From contig CAZFGB010000107.1 in NCBI GenBank assembly GCA_964518405.1, forward strand, positions 1 through 36,412: a stretch of 36,412 bases of DNA. Reading direction: 5' to 3'. This document shows positions 14,495 through 24,106 of this stretch, piece after piece; positions within the stretch are counted from its first letter, which is position 1; each line of letters begins with the position of its first letter. Source of the stretch: VXNE01 sp964518405. GTDB taxonomy: Bacteria; Pseudomonadota; Gammaproteobacteria; Pseudomonadales; Azotimanducaceae. Made by a program: the position numbers and the translations under genes. Below the pieces are notes generated by a model that saw only the letters and a program-made list of their open reading frames with translations, had not been told where the DNA came from and searched no databases.

Positions 14495-15562
14495 ATGAAT
14501 ATTCGCTTTCTGAGACCTATCTGCGCCGCATTGGTGGCGGCGCTGCTGTCTTTCGCGCTCCCCGCTTCCGCCAAGGACGACTACAGGATCGCCTGGAGCA
14601 TCTATGTCGGATGGATGCCCTGGGGCTACGCCGACGATGCCGGCATCGTCGACAAGTGGGCGGACAAGTACGGCATCACCATCGAGGTGGTGCAGTTCAA
14701 CGACTACATCGAGTCCATCAACCAATACACGGCGGGCGCCTTCGACGGCTGCACCATGACCAACATGGATGCCCTGACGATTCCGGCGGCCGGCGGCGTG
14801 GACTCGACGGCGTTGATCGTCGGCGACTTCTCCAACGGCAACGACGGCATATTGCTGAAGGGCGCCGGCGTGACGCTTGCCGATATCGAGGGCCGGCAGG
14901 TCAACCTGGTGGAACTCTCGGTGTCGCACTACACGCTTGCCCGCGCGCTCGACTCCATCGGCCTGTCCGAGCGCGATGTGCGGGTCGTGAACACGTCGGA
15001 CGCGGACATGGTGGCGGCTTTCACCACGGCGGACGTGACCTCCGTGGTCACGTGGAATCCGCTTTTGTCGGAAATACTGGCGATGCCCGAAGTCACCAAT
15101 GTCTTTGATTCGTCCAGCATCCCGGGAGAGATTATCGACATGCTGGTCGTAAACACCGAAACCCTTGCCGCGGACCCGCGCCTGGGCAAGGCGCTGGCGG
15201 GCGCCTGGTATGAAACCATGGCCGTCATGTCCGACCCGGGCGAAGCCGGCGACGCGGCCAAGACCCTGATGGCTACGGCCTCCGGGACGGACCTTGAGGG
15301 GTACAACGGGCAGCTTGCGGCGACGCGCATGTTCTTCGAGGCCGAGCCTGCCGTGGAGTTCGTGCGCTCGGATGATGTCGTGACCACGATGAAGAACGTT
15401 GCGGCGTTCTCGTTCGAGCACGGCCTGCTCGGCGAAGGGGCGCCGAACAGCGAATTCATCGGCATCGCGTACCCCGGCGGCGAGGTGTTCGGTTCGACGG
15501 ACAACGTGAAGCTCCGTTTCGACGACACCTACATGAGCATGGCGGCGGACGGAGAACTGTAA
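14495..15562 (+). CDS. ABC transporter substrate-binding protein, predicted for guanidine
   Basis: A 355-residue periplasmic binding protein of the NMT1/SsuA-like group. The signal peptide is residues 1-26 (basic start, hydrophobic core ICAALVAALLSFA, cleavage after PASA). The mature protein starts KDDYRIAWSIYVGWMPWGY. The surrounding genes and the guanidine riboswitch indicate guanidine, rather than urea or taurine, as ligand; genes of this type are often annotated as urea or nitrate/taurine binding proteins. It is the first gene of the operon and carries the only ribosome binding site directly after the riboswitch. Confidence 0.9.
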   Translation: MNIRFLRPICAALVAALLSFALPASAKDDYRIAWSIYVGWMPWGYADDAGIVDKWADKYGITIEVVQFNDYIESINQYTAGAFDGCTMTNMDALTIPAAGGVDSTALIVGDFSNGNDGILLKGAGVTLADIEGRQVNLVELSVSHYTLARALDSIGLSERDVRVVNTSDADMVAAFTTADVTSVVTWNPLLSEILAMPEVTNVFDSSSIPGEIIDMLVVNTETLAADPRLGKALAGAWYETMAVMSDPGEAGDAAKTLMATASGTDLEGYNGQLAATRMFFEAEPAVEFVRSDDVVTTMKNVAAFSFEHGLLGEGAPNSEFIGIAYPGGEVFGSTDNVKLRFDDTYMSMAADGEL

Positions 15563-15595
15563 CCCGCAGTCTCCCGCGATTGGGGCCGCTGCACC

Positions 15596-16408
15596 ATGCG
15601 TCTCATCAACCTCCGGCCGAGCAGGGGCGCGGCGCTCATCGTCGCGGCGCTGCCGTTCGCGGCGCTCGTCGTCGTCTACCTGGCATTCTCGGACCTTCGG
15701 CTCGAGGCCAACCCGAACGACAAGCTGCTCCCGAGCATGGAGTCGTTCGCCGCGGCGATACACCGCATGGCTTTCGAACCGAGCGTTCGCACAGGTGAGA
15801 TCCTCCTGTGGGCGGACACGGCGGCGAGCCTCCAGCGGTTGTTCATCGGCATCGGGGTCAGCGCGCTCGCCGGATTCACGTTCGGGATCCTGAACGGGCT
15901 GATCCCGTGGTTCTCGGCAACGTGGTCGCCGCTGGTGCGGGTGATCTCGATGATTCCGCCCATGGCTATTCTGCCGATACTGTTCATTACTTTCGGCCTC
16001 GGCGAACTGGCCAAGGTGGTGCTGATCGTGTTCGGCACGGCGCCGTTCATCATGCGCGACCTCGAGCAACGGGTCCGGGAACTCCCGAGGGAGCAGATCG
16101 TCAAGGCGCAGACGCTGGATGCGAACACCTGGCAGATCGTCGTGCGGGTCGTCGCGCCCCAGGTGTTGCCGAGGCTGATCGACGCCGTGCGTCTTTCGCT
16201 CGGCGCCGCCTGGTTGTTCCTGATCGCGGCGGAGGCCATCGCCTCGACGGAGGGTCTCGGCTACCGGATCTTCCTCGTGCGTCGATATCTCGCCATGGAC
16301 GTGATCCTGCCGTACGTCGCGTGGATCACGGTGCTTGCCTTCCTGCTCGATGCGGGGTTCCGCAGGTTCAACGCGTTCTTCTTTCCCTGGTACGGGACTA
16401 ACCGATGA
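15596..16408 (+). CDS. ABC transporter permease, predicted for guanidine
   Basis: A 270-residue inner-membrane permease of the BPD (SsuC/TauC-like) type with about six hydrophobic segments: a first near residues 11-31 and a cluster from about 85 to 255. The cytoplasmic coupling loop that contacts the ATPase is the EAA-like region around QIVKAQTLDANTWQIVVRVVAPQVLPRLIDAVR (about 165-200). Its stop overlaps the ATPase start in ATGA. It forms the membrane channel for the binding protein encoded upstream. Confidence 0.9.
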   Translation: MRLINLRPSRGAALIVAALPFAALVVVYLAFSDLRLEANPNDKLLPSMESFAAAIHRMAFEPSVRTGEILLWADTAASLQRLFIGIGVSALAGFTFGILNGLIPWFSATWSPLVRVISMIPPMAILPILFITFGLGELAKVVLIVFGTAPFIMRDLEQRVRELPREQIVKAQTLDANTWQIVVRVVAPQVLPRLIDAVRLSLGAAWLFLIAAEAIASTEGLGYRIFLVRRYLAMDVILPYVAWITVLAFLLDAGFRRFNAFFFPWYGTNR

Positions 16409-17181
16409 TGGGCGACGACCGCGGGGCGCTCATTCGCGTCTCGCACCTGTGGAAGAGCTACCCGGAGACGGCGGTCCTGGAACGGATCAACCTCACGGTG
16501 GAGCGGAACGAGTTCGTCACCGTGGTGGGCGCGTCCGGTTGCGGCAAGACGACGTTCTTCAAGCTGTTGCTCGGCGAGGAGCAGCCGACGCGGGGCATGA
16601 TCGAGGTCGACGGCAAGCCGCTCTCGCCGGAACCCGGCAAGGATCGAGGAGTGGTCTTTCAGCGCTATTCCGTGTTTCCCCATCTGACGGTTCTGGAGAA
16701 CGTGTTGCTGGGGCTGGAACTGCGCCGCTCCAAGCTGTTGTGCCGCAGCTTCGGCCGCCGGCGGCGGGACGAGGTGGAACAGTGCGAGCGGATGCTCGAC
16801 CGAGTGGGATTGCTGTCGGCGGCGAAGTCCTATCCCGACGCCCTGTCGGGAGGCATGCAGCAACGGCTGGCGTTGTCGCAGACGCTGATAACGGGCCCGG
16901 AAATCCTGCTGCTGGACGAACCGTTCGGCGCGCTGGATCCGGGTATCCGCTCGGACATGCACGAACTCGTGCGCGAGTTGCACCGGGAACTCAAGCTGAC
17001 GGTACTGATGATCACCCACGACCTTTCGGAAGGATTCCGGCTGGGGACGCGGTTGCTGGTCTTCGACAAGGTGCGGGTGGACCCTCACGAGCCGGATGCC
17101 TACGGCGCCACCATCACCTACGACGTGCCGGTCACCAGGAACCGGAACAACGGAAACGGGCAGGCGGAGTCCGTGTTGTAG
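16405..17181 (+). CDS. ABC transporter ATP-binding protein, predicted for guanidine
   Basis: A 258-residue ATPase of the NrtD/SsuB/TauB group. Walker A is GASGCGKTT (42-50), the signature motif is LSGGMQQR (147-154), and Walker B is ILLLDEPFG (167-175), followed by a D-loop GALD and a switch His in MITHD. It powers import with the preceding permease and is translationally coupled to it. The C-terminal tail (about 225-258) is polar and Asn/Arg-rich with no clear domain. Confidence 0.93.
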   Translation: MMGDDRGALIRVSHLWKSYPETAVLERINLTVERNEFVTVVGASGCGKTTFFKLLLGEEQPTRGMIEVDGKPLSPEPGKDRGVVFQRYSVFPHLTVLENVLLGLELRRSKLLCRSFGRRRRDEVEQCERMLDRVGLLSAAKSYPDALSGGMQQRLALSQTLITGPEILLLDEPFGALDPGIRSDMHELVRELHRELKLTVLMITHDLSEGFRLGTRLLVFDKVRVDPHEPDAYGATITYDVPVTRNRNNGNGQAESVL

Positions 17182-17217
17182 CGACCGGACACAGGAACGC
17201 ACAGGGGAGAAATACGC

Positions 17218-17949
17218 ATGAGCGATGCGAACACGTATCGGGACACGTTGCCGGGCGGACGGCACTGGTCGTTCCTGGCGCGAGGCGGGACGACGCTGGA
17301 ACTCACCGACATCGAGGGCGGCGGCAACGTCGGCATGCTGTTCTACAACCCGGCCAACCCGCTGGAGCGGCTCAATCTGCCGGACACGCTCAAGTGCCAG
17401 CACACCTTCAAGCTGACCGCGGGCCATTGCCTCTATTCGGACATGGGACGGATCTTCTGTTCGATCACGGCCGACAGCGTCGGCTGGCACGACGCGTCGA
17501 GCGGAACCTGCAATGCCGGGATCGTGGCGGGCAAGTGGGGGACCCGCGATTACCAGGAGGCGCGCAACGACTACCATCGCAATGGCCGCGACTGCTTCCT
17601 CATCGAACTCGGCAAGTATGGGCTCGGCCGGCGCGACATGGCCGCCAACGTGAACTGGTTCAGCCGGGTGGACGTCACGGAGGATGGGGACATGGTCCTG
17701 GCCGAGGGCCATTCGCCGCCGGGCGCCACCCTGACCCTGCGCTTCGAGATGGATACGTTGGTGCTGATGCACACCTGTCCGCATCCGCTGGATGCGTCGC
17801 AGGACTACCCCCGAAAACCGATCGAGTACGCGCTCGGCGTGGCGCCGCCGGTCGCTGACGACGATCCATGCCGTCTCTCGCGGGAAGAGAACGGCCGGGG
17901 TTTCCTTAACAACGCGCTGTACCTGTTGGGATCGGGAGAATCGTCATGA
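17218..17949 (+). CDS. Carboxyguanidine deiminase subunit (DUF1989, urea carboxylase-associated protein type)
   Basis: A 243-residue DUF1989 protein. This family was long named urea amidolyase-associated. It is now known, from work on guanidine-utilising bacteria, to form the heteromeric carboxyguanidine deiminase (CgdA/CgdB), which turns carboxyguanidine into allophanate and ammonia. Conserved features are the LTDIEGGGNVGMLFYN start, a CQHTFKLTAGHCLYSDMGR block (about 60-80), GWHDASSGTCN with His and Cys candidates for a metal or active site, and NVNWFSRVDV. The ATG at 17218 follows GGGGAGA. It overlaps the second DUF1989 gene by four bases, consistent with a heteromer made in equal amounts. 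I cannot say which subunit letter applies. Confidence 0.88.
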   Translation: MSDANTYRDTLPGGRHWSFLARGGTTLELTDIEGGGNVGMLFYNPANPLERLNLPDTLKCQHTFKLTAGHCLYSDMGRIFCSITADSVGWHDASSGTCNAGIVAGKWGTRDYQEARNDYHRNGRDCFLIELGKYGLGRRDMAANVNWFSRVDVTEDGDMVLAEGHSPPGATLTLRFEMDTLVLMHTCPHPLDASQDYPRKPIEYALGVAPPVADDDPCRLSREENGRGFLNNALYLLGSGESS

Positions 17950-18587
17950 TGCGGGAAAGCGGCCGCTCGGTGGGGGACGCGTATCGCGTCGAGGTCGTCG
18001 GCGCCGGCGACTACTGGATGGAGGAGGTCCGTGCTGGCGAGACGTTCCGCATCACGGACCTCAAAGGCAACCAGGCGGTGGACACGCTGTTCTTCAACGC
18101 CGATCGTCCGCACGAGCGATACAGCGCGTTCGATACGGTGCGCGAGCAGCGCAACCTGTATCTGACGGCGGGGACGACGCTGGTTTCCGACGAGGGCAAC
18201 CCGATGCTGGACATCGTCGCCGACACCTGCGGCCGCCACGACACGTTGGGAGGCGCCTGCGCGGGCGAAAGCAATACCGTTCGCTACGCCCTGGAGAAGA
18301 AAACCATGCACTCCTGCCGCGATAGCTGGCTGCTCGCCGTCAACACGCACACCAGATGGGGTCTCACCAAGCGCGATCTGACCCACAACATCAATTTCTT
18401 CATGAACGTGCCGGTGACTCCCGCGGGCGGCCTGACATTCGAAGACGGCATCAGCGCTCCGGGGAAGTACGTGGAGCTCAGGGCGCGGATGAACGTGCTC
18501 GTGCTGATCTCCAACTGTCCGCAACTCAACAATCCCTGCAACGGCTACAACCCGACGCCTATCGAACTCGCGACCTGGTCGCGCTGA
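17946..18587 (+). CDS. Carboxyguanidine deiminase subunit (second DUF1989 protein)
   Basis: A 213-residue DUF1989 protein, the partner of the preceding one. It has the family blocks DLKGNQAVDTLFFNADRPHERYSAFDTV (about 37-64), HDTLGGACAGESN (99-111), MHSCRDSWLLAV and HNINFFMNVPVTPAGG. The last region, LISNCPQLNNPCNGYNP, is typical of the shorter member of each pair. It starts in the stop of the first subunit (ATGA), and its own stop is one base before the carboxylase ATG. The pair together should deiminate the product of that carboxylase. Confidence 0.88.
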   Translation: MMRESGRSVGDAYRVEVVGAGDYWMEEVRAGETFRITDLKGNQAVDTLFFNADRPHERYSAFDTVREQRNLYLTAGTTLVSDEGNPMLDIVADTCGRHDTLGGACAGESNTVRYALEKKTMHSCRDSWLLAVNTHTRWGLTKRDLTHNINFFMNVPVTPAGGLTFEDGISAPGKYVELRARMNVLVLISNCPQLNNPCNGYNPTPIELATWSR

Positions 18588-18588
18588 C

Positions 18589-21500
18589 ATGTTCGACCGA
18601 GTGCTGATCGCCAACCGCGGCGCCATCGCTGTCCGCATAGCGCGGACCCTGCGGCGCATGGGAATCCATAGCGTGGGGGTATATGCGGAGTCGGATCGCG
18701 ATTCGCTGCACCTGGCGGCGATGAACGAAGCCTGCCCATTGGGCGGCGGCGGGGCGCCGGACACCTACATGAACGAGTCGAGGCTGTTCGAGATCATCGA
18801 CCGCACGGGTGCCGAGGCGGTGCATCCGGGATACGGCTTCCTGAGCGAAAACGCGGGGTTCGCCGAGCGCCTCGCCGAGCGGGGCGGCGTTTTCATCGGG
18901 CCTCGACCGGAGCACATCCGTCGCTTCGGTCTGAAACACGAAGCGCGCGCGATCGCTTCACAGGCGGGCGTACATCTCTTGCCTGGGAGCGGGCTGCTCC
19001 GGGGCGTGGAGGAAGCCGTGATTGCGGCCGAGCGCATCGGCTATCCGGTGATGCTGAAGAGCACGGCCGGCGGCGGCGGTATCGGCATGCGGCGCGCGGA
19101 CGGTGCGGCCGAACTGGAAGAGGCGTTCGACCGTACCCGGCGCCTGGCGGCGAACAACTTCGGCGACGGCGACCTGTACCTGGAAAAACTGATCACGGCG
19201 CCGCGACACGTCGAGGTGCAGGCGTTTGGCGACGGTCGCGGAGACGTGGTCATCATCGGCGACCGAGACTGCACGCTGCAGCGGCGGCACCAGAAAGTGA
19301 TCGAGGAGTGTCCGGCGCCGAACCTGCCGACGGCGGTGCGCGAAGCGCTTCATGCACAAGCCCGCGCACTCCTCGCCAGCGTCGAGTACCGCATGGCGGG
19401 CACCGTGGAGTTTCTCTACGATGCGGCCGCCCGACGCTTCTACTTCCTCGAAGTGAACACGCGGCTGCAGGTGGAGCACGGCGTGACGGAATGCGTTTAC
19501 GGCGTGGACCTCGTGGAGTGGATGCTGCGTCTGGCGGCGGATGAACTGCCATCGTTCGCGGACCTGGTGCCCGCCGGGCCTTCGGGACACGCGGCGCAGG
19601 CGCGGGTCTATGCGGAGGACCCGAACCACGAGTTCCGGCCGACTCCGGGCGATGTCGCGCACGCCGCATTCCCCGAGCGGCCCGGTCTGCGGGTAGATAC
19701 ATGGCTGCGCTCGGGCGTCAGCGTCTCGCCGTATTTCGATCCCATGCTGGCGAAACTCATCTGCCACGCGCCGACGCGGGAGAACGCGCTCGATGCGCTG
19801 TCGGCGGCATTGCGCGACAGCAGCGTGTACGGCATTGAAACCAATCTAGATTACCTCGCCCTCGCGCTCGATATTCCGGCCTTCCGCCGGGCCGAGATGA
19901 CCACGGCCAGTCTTGGGCAACTCGACTATGCGCCCGCGAGTTTCGACGTGGTCGAGGGCGGAGCGTCCACCACCGTGCAGTCGTGGCCCGGACGGCAGGG
20001 ATACTGGAGCGTCGGCGTCCCGCCCTCGGGTCCGATGGATGATCTCTCGTTTCGGCTCGGCAACCGTCTGCTCGGGAACGCGCCCGACGCGGCGGGCTTG
20101 GAAATCGTCGTCCAGGGGCCGCGTCTGACCTTCAACACCCCCGCCGCGTGCGCGCTTGCCGGTCCGCCCTGCGAAGCCGATCTCGACGGCGCACCGCTGC
20201 CGGTCTGGTCGACCTTCGAGGTCGAGCGCGGGCAGACGCTCCATATCGGTCGAATCGAGGGCGGCGTCCGGGCATACCTGCTGGTTGCGGGGGGCATCGA
20301 TGTGCCTGAAGCGATGGGCTCCACGGCGACCTTCGCGCTCGGCGGAATCGGCGGCTTCAACGGCAGGTCGCTGCGCGCCGGGGACACGCTGCGCCTCCGG
20401 CCGGTCGCCGCGGGGTCGTCGGTGCTGCCCGCGGACAGGCGTCCGGACTATGGGGCGCGCGAGGCGATCCGCGTGATCATGGGTCCGCACGCAGCCCCGG
20501 ATTTCTTCACCGAAGACGATATCGAGACGTTTCTCTCGGCCCGGTGGACTGTGCACTACAACTCGAGCCGAACGGGCGTCCGGCTCGCGGGGCCGCAGCC
20601 CGTCTGGGCGAGACCGGACGGTGGCGAGGCGGGTCTGCATCCCTCGAACATCCACGACACGGCTTATGCCTTCGGCAGCATCGATTTCACCGGCGACATG
20701 CCGGTCATTCTGGGACCGGACGGCCCGAGCCTGGGCGGTTTCGTTTGTCCGGCGGCGGTGGTCAACGCCGATCGCTGGAAGCTCGGTCAACTCGCGCCCG
20801 GCGACAAGGTCCGTTTCGTCCCGATCACAGATGAGGATGCGGCGCGGCTGGAAAAGGAACTCGATGCCTATATCGACAAGCTGGATTACTTCCCCGCCGC
20901 ATCTGCGGTTGCCGCAAGGCAGGATCCCGTGATCCGTCGCGCCGGCTATGAGGCATCGCGGTCGGCGGACGGCGACTTCGTCATTCGCCGGGCGGGCCAG
21001 GAGTGGCTGCTGGTCGAATTCGGCCCCCATGTGCTCGACATCGCCTTGCACCTGAAGGCGCACGCCTTCGCGGCGCGGCTCGAGGACGAAGCCGTGCCCG
21101 GTATCGTCGAGAACACGCTCGGCATCCGCTCCCTGCAGATTCGCTTCGACCGCGCCAGGTGGAATGCGGAGTCGCTTTCCGCGCGGCTCGTGCCGATGCT
21201 GGAAGAAATCGGGCGGGTCGACGACATGGCGCCGGAGTCGCGCATCGTCCGGCTGCCCCTGTCGTGGGACGATCCCGCCTGCCGGGAGGCGGTGGAGCGG
21301 TACATGCGGGTGGTTCGCGAGGATGCGCCCTGGTGCCCCGACAACATCGAGTTCATCCGGCGCATCAACGGTCTCGACGATGCGCGCGCGGTAAAGGACA
21401 TCGTGTTCGACGCGAGCTACCTGGTGATGGGTCTCGGCGACGTGTACCTCGGCGCCCCGGTCGCGACGCCGCTCGATCCCCGGCACCGGCTGGTGACCAC

Positions 21501-22182
21501 GAAGTACAACCCTGCGCGCACCTGGACGGCCGAGAACTCCGTCGGCATCGGTGGTTCCTATCTCTGCATCTACGGCATGGAAGGGCCCGGCGGCTACCAG
21601 TTCGTAGGCAGGACGCTGCAGGTCTGGAATCGGCACCGAGTCGGCCCGGCGTTCGATGAACATTGGTTATTGCGTCCGTTCGACCAGATCCAGTTCTACG
21701 AGGTCGATGCCGAGACCTTGCTCGAGATGCGTGAGGCATTCCCGCGCGGGGAACTCGCGCTCGACATCCGTTCCACCCGTTTCGACTACGGTGGCTACGT
21801 TCGATTCCTCGATGCCAACGCGGGCGTGATCGAGGCATTCGCCGAACGGCGAAAGCGCGCGTTCAATGCGGAACTTGCGGGCTGGCGCGAACGCGGCCTG
21901 CTGACGTTCGAGACGACTCTCGCGGACGGCGCGGCGGAGGAGGACGAGGCGCGAATCCCGCCAGGCGCGACGGTGGTGACCAGTCCAATGGCGGGTTCCA
22001 TCTGGTCCGTGCGCGCGGATTCGTCGCGGCCGGTGGCCCGCGACGAAGTGCTGGTCGTCGTCGAGGCGATGAAGTCGGAGTTCGAGATTCGAGCGCCCGC
22101 GGCGGGGAAGGTGTCCCTTTCCGTATCCAGGGGCCAGTTGGTCGCACCGGGACAAAGACTTGCGGTGATCGAGTCGCCATGA
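18589..22182 (+). CDS. Biotin-dependent guanidine carboxylase (urea carboxylase family)
   Basis: A 1197-residue single-chain carboxylase. Domains in order: biotin carboxylase (about 1-450; ATP-grasp loop KSTAGGGGIGM 157-167; catalytic region EVNTRLQVEHGVTE), carboxyltransferase halves related to KipA (about 460-780; GVPPSGPMDDLSFRLGN) and KipI (about 800-1110; TTKYNPARTW and GMEGPGGYQFVGRT), and a biotinyl domain (about 1125-1197) with the biotin lysine K1162 in VEAMKSE. It lacks the fused allophanate hydrolase of yeast urea amidolyase, which is the next gene. The family divides into urea and guanidine carboxylases. The riboswitch and the adjacent deiminase pair argue for guanidine. Databases usually call such proteins urea carboxylase. 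Confidence 0.92.
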   Translation: MFDRVLIANRGAIAVRIARTLRRMGIHSVGVYAESDRDSLHLAAMNEACPLGGGGAPDTYMNESRLFEIIDRTGAEAVHPGYGFLSENAGFAERLAERGGVFIGPRPEHIRRFGLKHEARAIASQAGVHLLPGSGLLRGVEEAVIAAERIGYPVMLKSTAGGGGIGMRRADGAAELEEAFDRTRRLAANNFGDGDLYLEKLITAPRHVEVQAFGDGRGDVVIIGDRDCTLQRRHQKVIEECPAPNLPTAVREALHAQARALLASVEYRMAGTVEFLYDAAARRFYFLEVNTRLQVEHGVTECVYGVDLVEWMLRLAADELPSFADLVPAGPSGHAAQARVYAEDPNHEFRPTPGDVAHAAFPERPGLRVDTWLRSGVSVSPYFDPMLAKLICHAPTRENALDALSAALRDSSVYGIETNLDYLALALDIPAFRRAEMTTASLGQLDYAPASFDVVEGGASTTVQSWPGRQGYWSVGVPPSGPMDDLSFRLGNRLLGNAPDAAGLEIVVQGPRLTFNTPAACALAGPPCEADLDGAPLPVWSTFEVERGQTLHIGRIEGGVRAYLLVAGGIDVPEAMGSTATFALGGIGGFNGRSLRAGDTLRLRPVAAGSSVLPADRRPDYGAREAIRVIMGPHAAPDFFTEDDIETFLSARWTVHYNSSRTGVRLAGPQPVWARPDGGEAGLHPSNIHDTAYAFGSIDFTGDMPVILGPDGPSLGGFVCPAAVVNADRWKLGQLAPGDKVRFVPITDEDAARLEKELDAYIDKLDYFPAASAVAARQDPVIRRAGYEASRSADGDFVIRRAGQEWLLVEFGPHVLDIALHLKAHAFAARLEDEAVPGIVENTLGIRSLQIRFDRARWNAESLSARLVPMLEEIGRVDDMAPESRIVRLPLSWDDPACREAVERYMRVVREDAPWCPDNIEFIRRINGLDDARAVKDIVFDASYLVMGLGDVYLGAPVATPLDPRHRLVTTKYNPARTWTAENSVGIGGSYLCIYGMEGPGGYQFVGRTLQVWNRHRVGPAFDEHWLLRPFDQIQFYEVDAETLLEMREAFPRGELALDIRSTRFDYGGYVRFLDANAGVIEAFAERRKRAFNAELAGWRERGLLTFETTLADGAAEEDEARIPPGATVVTSPMAGSIWSVRADSSRPVARDEVLVVVEAMKSEFEIRAPAAGKVSLSVSRGQLVAPGQRLAVIESP

Positions 22183-22195
22183 GCGGCTGCTCGAC

Positions 22196-23920
22196 ATGAA
22201 TCTCTCCATCTCGGCCTTGGCCGAGGGATATGGATCGGGCGCGATGACGCCCAGGGGAGTGATCGAGCAGGTCGGCGACGCCATACGGCGCGGTACCGGC
22301 CACTGCGCGTGGATACACCTGCTGGGCGAAGCGGCGCTGGAAACACATCTGAACCGCCTTGAGACGCTCGACCCCGCCGAGCATCCCCTGTGGGGCGTGC
22401 CGTTCGCGATCAAGGACAACATCGATCTCGCCGGGTGTCCCACCACGGCGGCGTGTCCCGCATATTCGTACGTTCCTCAGTCATCCGCGACCGTTGTGGA
22501 CCGGTTGCTGGGGGCGGGCGCGGTTCCGGTCGGCAAGACCAATCTCGATCAGTTCGCCACGGGCTTGGTGGGCACGCGGTCGCCATACGGCGCGATGCGC
22601 AACGCCATCGATCCGGACTATATCGCCGGAGGCAGCAGCGGCGGCTCGGCCGTGGCGGTCAAACTCGGCATGTGCAGTTTCGCCCTCGGCACCGATACCG
22701 CGGGTTCGGGACGCATGCCGGCCGCGTTCAATGGACTCGTCGGCTTCAAGCCGACGTTCGGCTGGTGGCCGGCGCGAGGCGTCGTGCCCGCCTGCCGGAC
22801 TCTCGACTGCGTTTCGGTCTTCGCGGGCGCCGTCGCCGATGCGTACGCGGTCGCCGGCGTCGCCGGCGGTTTCGACTTCGACGACGCGTACTCCCGGCGG
22901 ATGGACTTTCGCGGCTTCGATGTTTCGCGGCCCCGCGTGGGCGTGATCGACCCTGACCGCGTGTCCGCCTGCGATGCGGATCATGCCGAAGCCTACCGTG
23001 CCTTCGTCGCGTCGATAGACGGCAAGAAGGTCGAAATCGATCCGGCGCCGTTGTTCAGGGCCGGAGATCTCCTCTACGAAGGTCCGTGGCTGGCGGAACG
23101 CTTTGCCGTACTCGAAGCGTTCATGGCCCATCACGCCGAAGACATGCATCCGATCACGCGGGACATCGTCGCGGGGGGCGCCGCGGCTTCGGCGGCTACG
23201 GCCTTCCGGGCGCAGTATGAGCTCGCCGAGTTGAAGCGCGAAGCGACTCGGGTGTTCGAAACGGCGGACGTGCTCATCGTGCCGACGGCGCCGACGATAT
23301 TCACCATCGACGAGGTGGAGCGCGACCCGGTGGCGACGAACAGCCGGTTGGGCATCTTTGTGAATTTCGTCAATCTGCTCGACCTTTGCGCGCTGGCCAT
23401 TCCGGCGGGCAGATTGCCGACGGGATTGCCGTTCGGGGTCACGCTGATCGCGCCGGCGGGCCGGGACCATGCCTTGCTCGATTACGGCGCGCGGTTGCTC
23501 GGCGAGTCCACTTCAACCGGCGAGCGTCCCGGAGAGACCCATGTCGCGGTCTGCGGCGCGCACCTTTCGGGACAGCCGCGAAACGGCGAGTTGACCCGGC
23601 TCGGTGGCTATCTCGTCCGCAGCGCGCGCACGAGCCTTCGCTATCGGCTCTACGCGTTGCCGGACGGCATGCGGCCCGCGCTGATTCGCGACGAGGCTGG
23701 TGGCGCGGCCATCGCAGTGGAAGTCTGGTCACTTCCAACGACCGCTGTCGGCGGCTTTCTGGCCGGTATCGGCCCGCCTCTCGGGCTCGGAAGGATCGAG
23801 TTGTCCGATGGTGCTTGGGTCGCCGGCTTTATCGCCGAACCCGCCGCGACGCTGGACGCGACCGAGATTACCCGCTTCGGCGGCTGGCGCGCGTACCGGG
23901 CCTCGGTATCGCGAGGCTGA
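22196..23920 (+). CDS. atzF: Allophanate hydrolase
   Basis: A 574-residue amidase-signature enzyme that hydrolyses allophanate to ammonia and CO2, the final step of this pathway. The Ser-cisSer-Lys triad is K73 in AIKDNID, S147 in AGGSSGGS and nucleophile S171 in DTAGSGRMP. The residue spacings equal those of AtzF (74 and 98 residues from the lysine). A smaller C-terminal domain (about 445-574; GETHVAVCGAHLSGQPRN) is the AtzF-type decarboxylase/regulatory domain. The ATG at 22196 lies 13 bases after the carboxylase stop. It is the last gene of the operon. Confidence 0.95.
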   Translation: MNLSISALAEGYGSGAMTPRGVIEQVGDAIRRGTGHCAWIHLLGEAALETHLNRLETLDPAEHPLWGVPFAIKDNIDLAGCPTTAACPAYSYVPQSSATVVDRLLGAGAVPVGKTNLDQFATGLVGTRSPYGAMRNAIDPDYIAGGSSGGSAVAVKLGMCSFALGTDTAGSGRMPAAFNGLVGFKPTFGWWPARGVVPACRTLDCVSVFAGAVADAYAVAGVAGGFDFDDAYSRRMDFRGFDVSRPRVGVIDPDRVSACDADHAEAYRAFVASIDGKKVEIDPAPLFRAGDLLYEGPWLAERFAVLEAFMAHHAEDMHPITRDIVAGGAAASAATAFRAQYELAELKREATRVFETADVLIVPTAPTIFTIDEVERDPVATNSRLGIFVNFVNLLDLCALAIPAGRLPTGLPFGVTLIAPAGRDHALLDYGARLLGESTSTGERPGETHVAVCGAHLSGQPRNGELTRLGGYLVRSARTSLRYRLYALPDGMRPALIRDEAGGAAIAVEVWSLPTTAVGGFLAGIGPPLGLGRIELSDGAWVAGFIAEPAATLDATEITRFGGWRAYRASVSRG

Positions 23921-24106
23921 TACGCCAGCCGGTCGTCACCGAGCCGCATCGGGCGACAATCCCACGGAGATTGCGGACATCGGCGATTGCGCTCCGTTCG
24001 GCCGGCGTCCACGCTGGGCGGCGGTTTGAGTGCGTAAAAGAGGCCATGATACTTTCGCTGGCGATGCGCCGAGCGGCGCGCTCGTGCCGAACAGGGGGAC
24101 ATACCC

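Noticed and set aside
14324..16069. Open frame of 581 codons on the minus strand across the riboswitch and transporter genes
   Set aside because: Antisense shadow: low-complexity, Arg/His-rich translation, and it runs through a conserved RNA structure and two real genes.
19846..21663. Open frame of 605 codons on the minus strand
   Set aside because: Antisense to the carboxylase, with no domain and unlikely composition.
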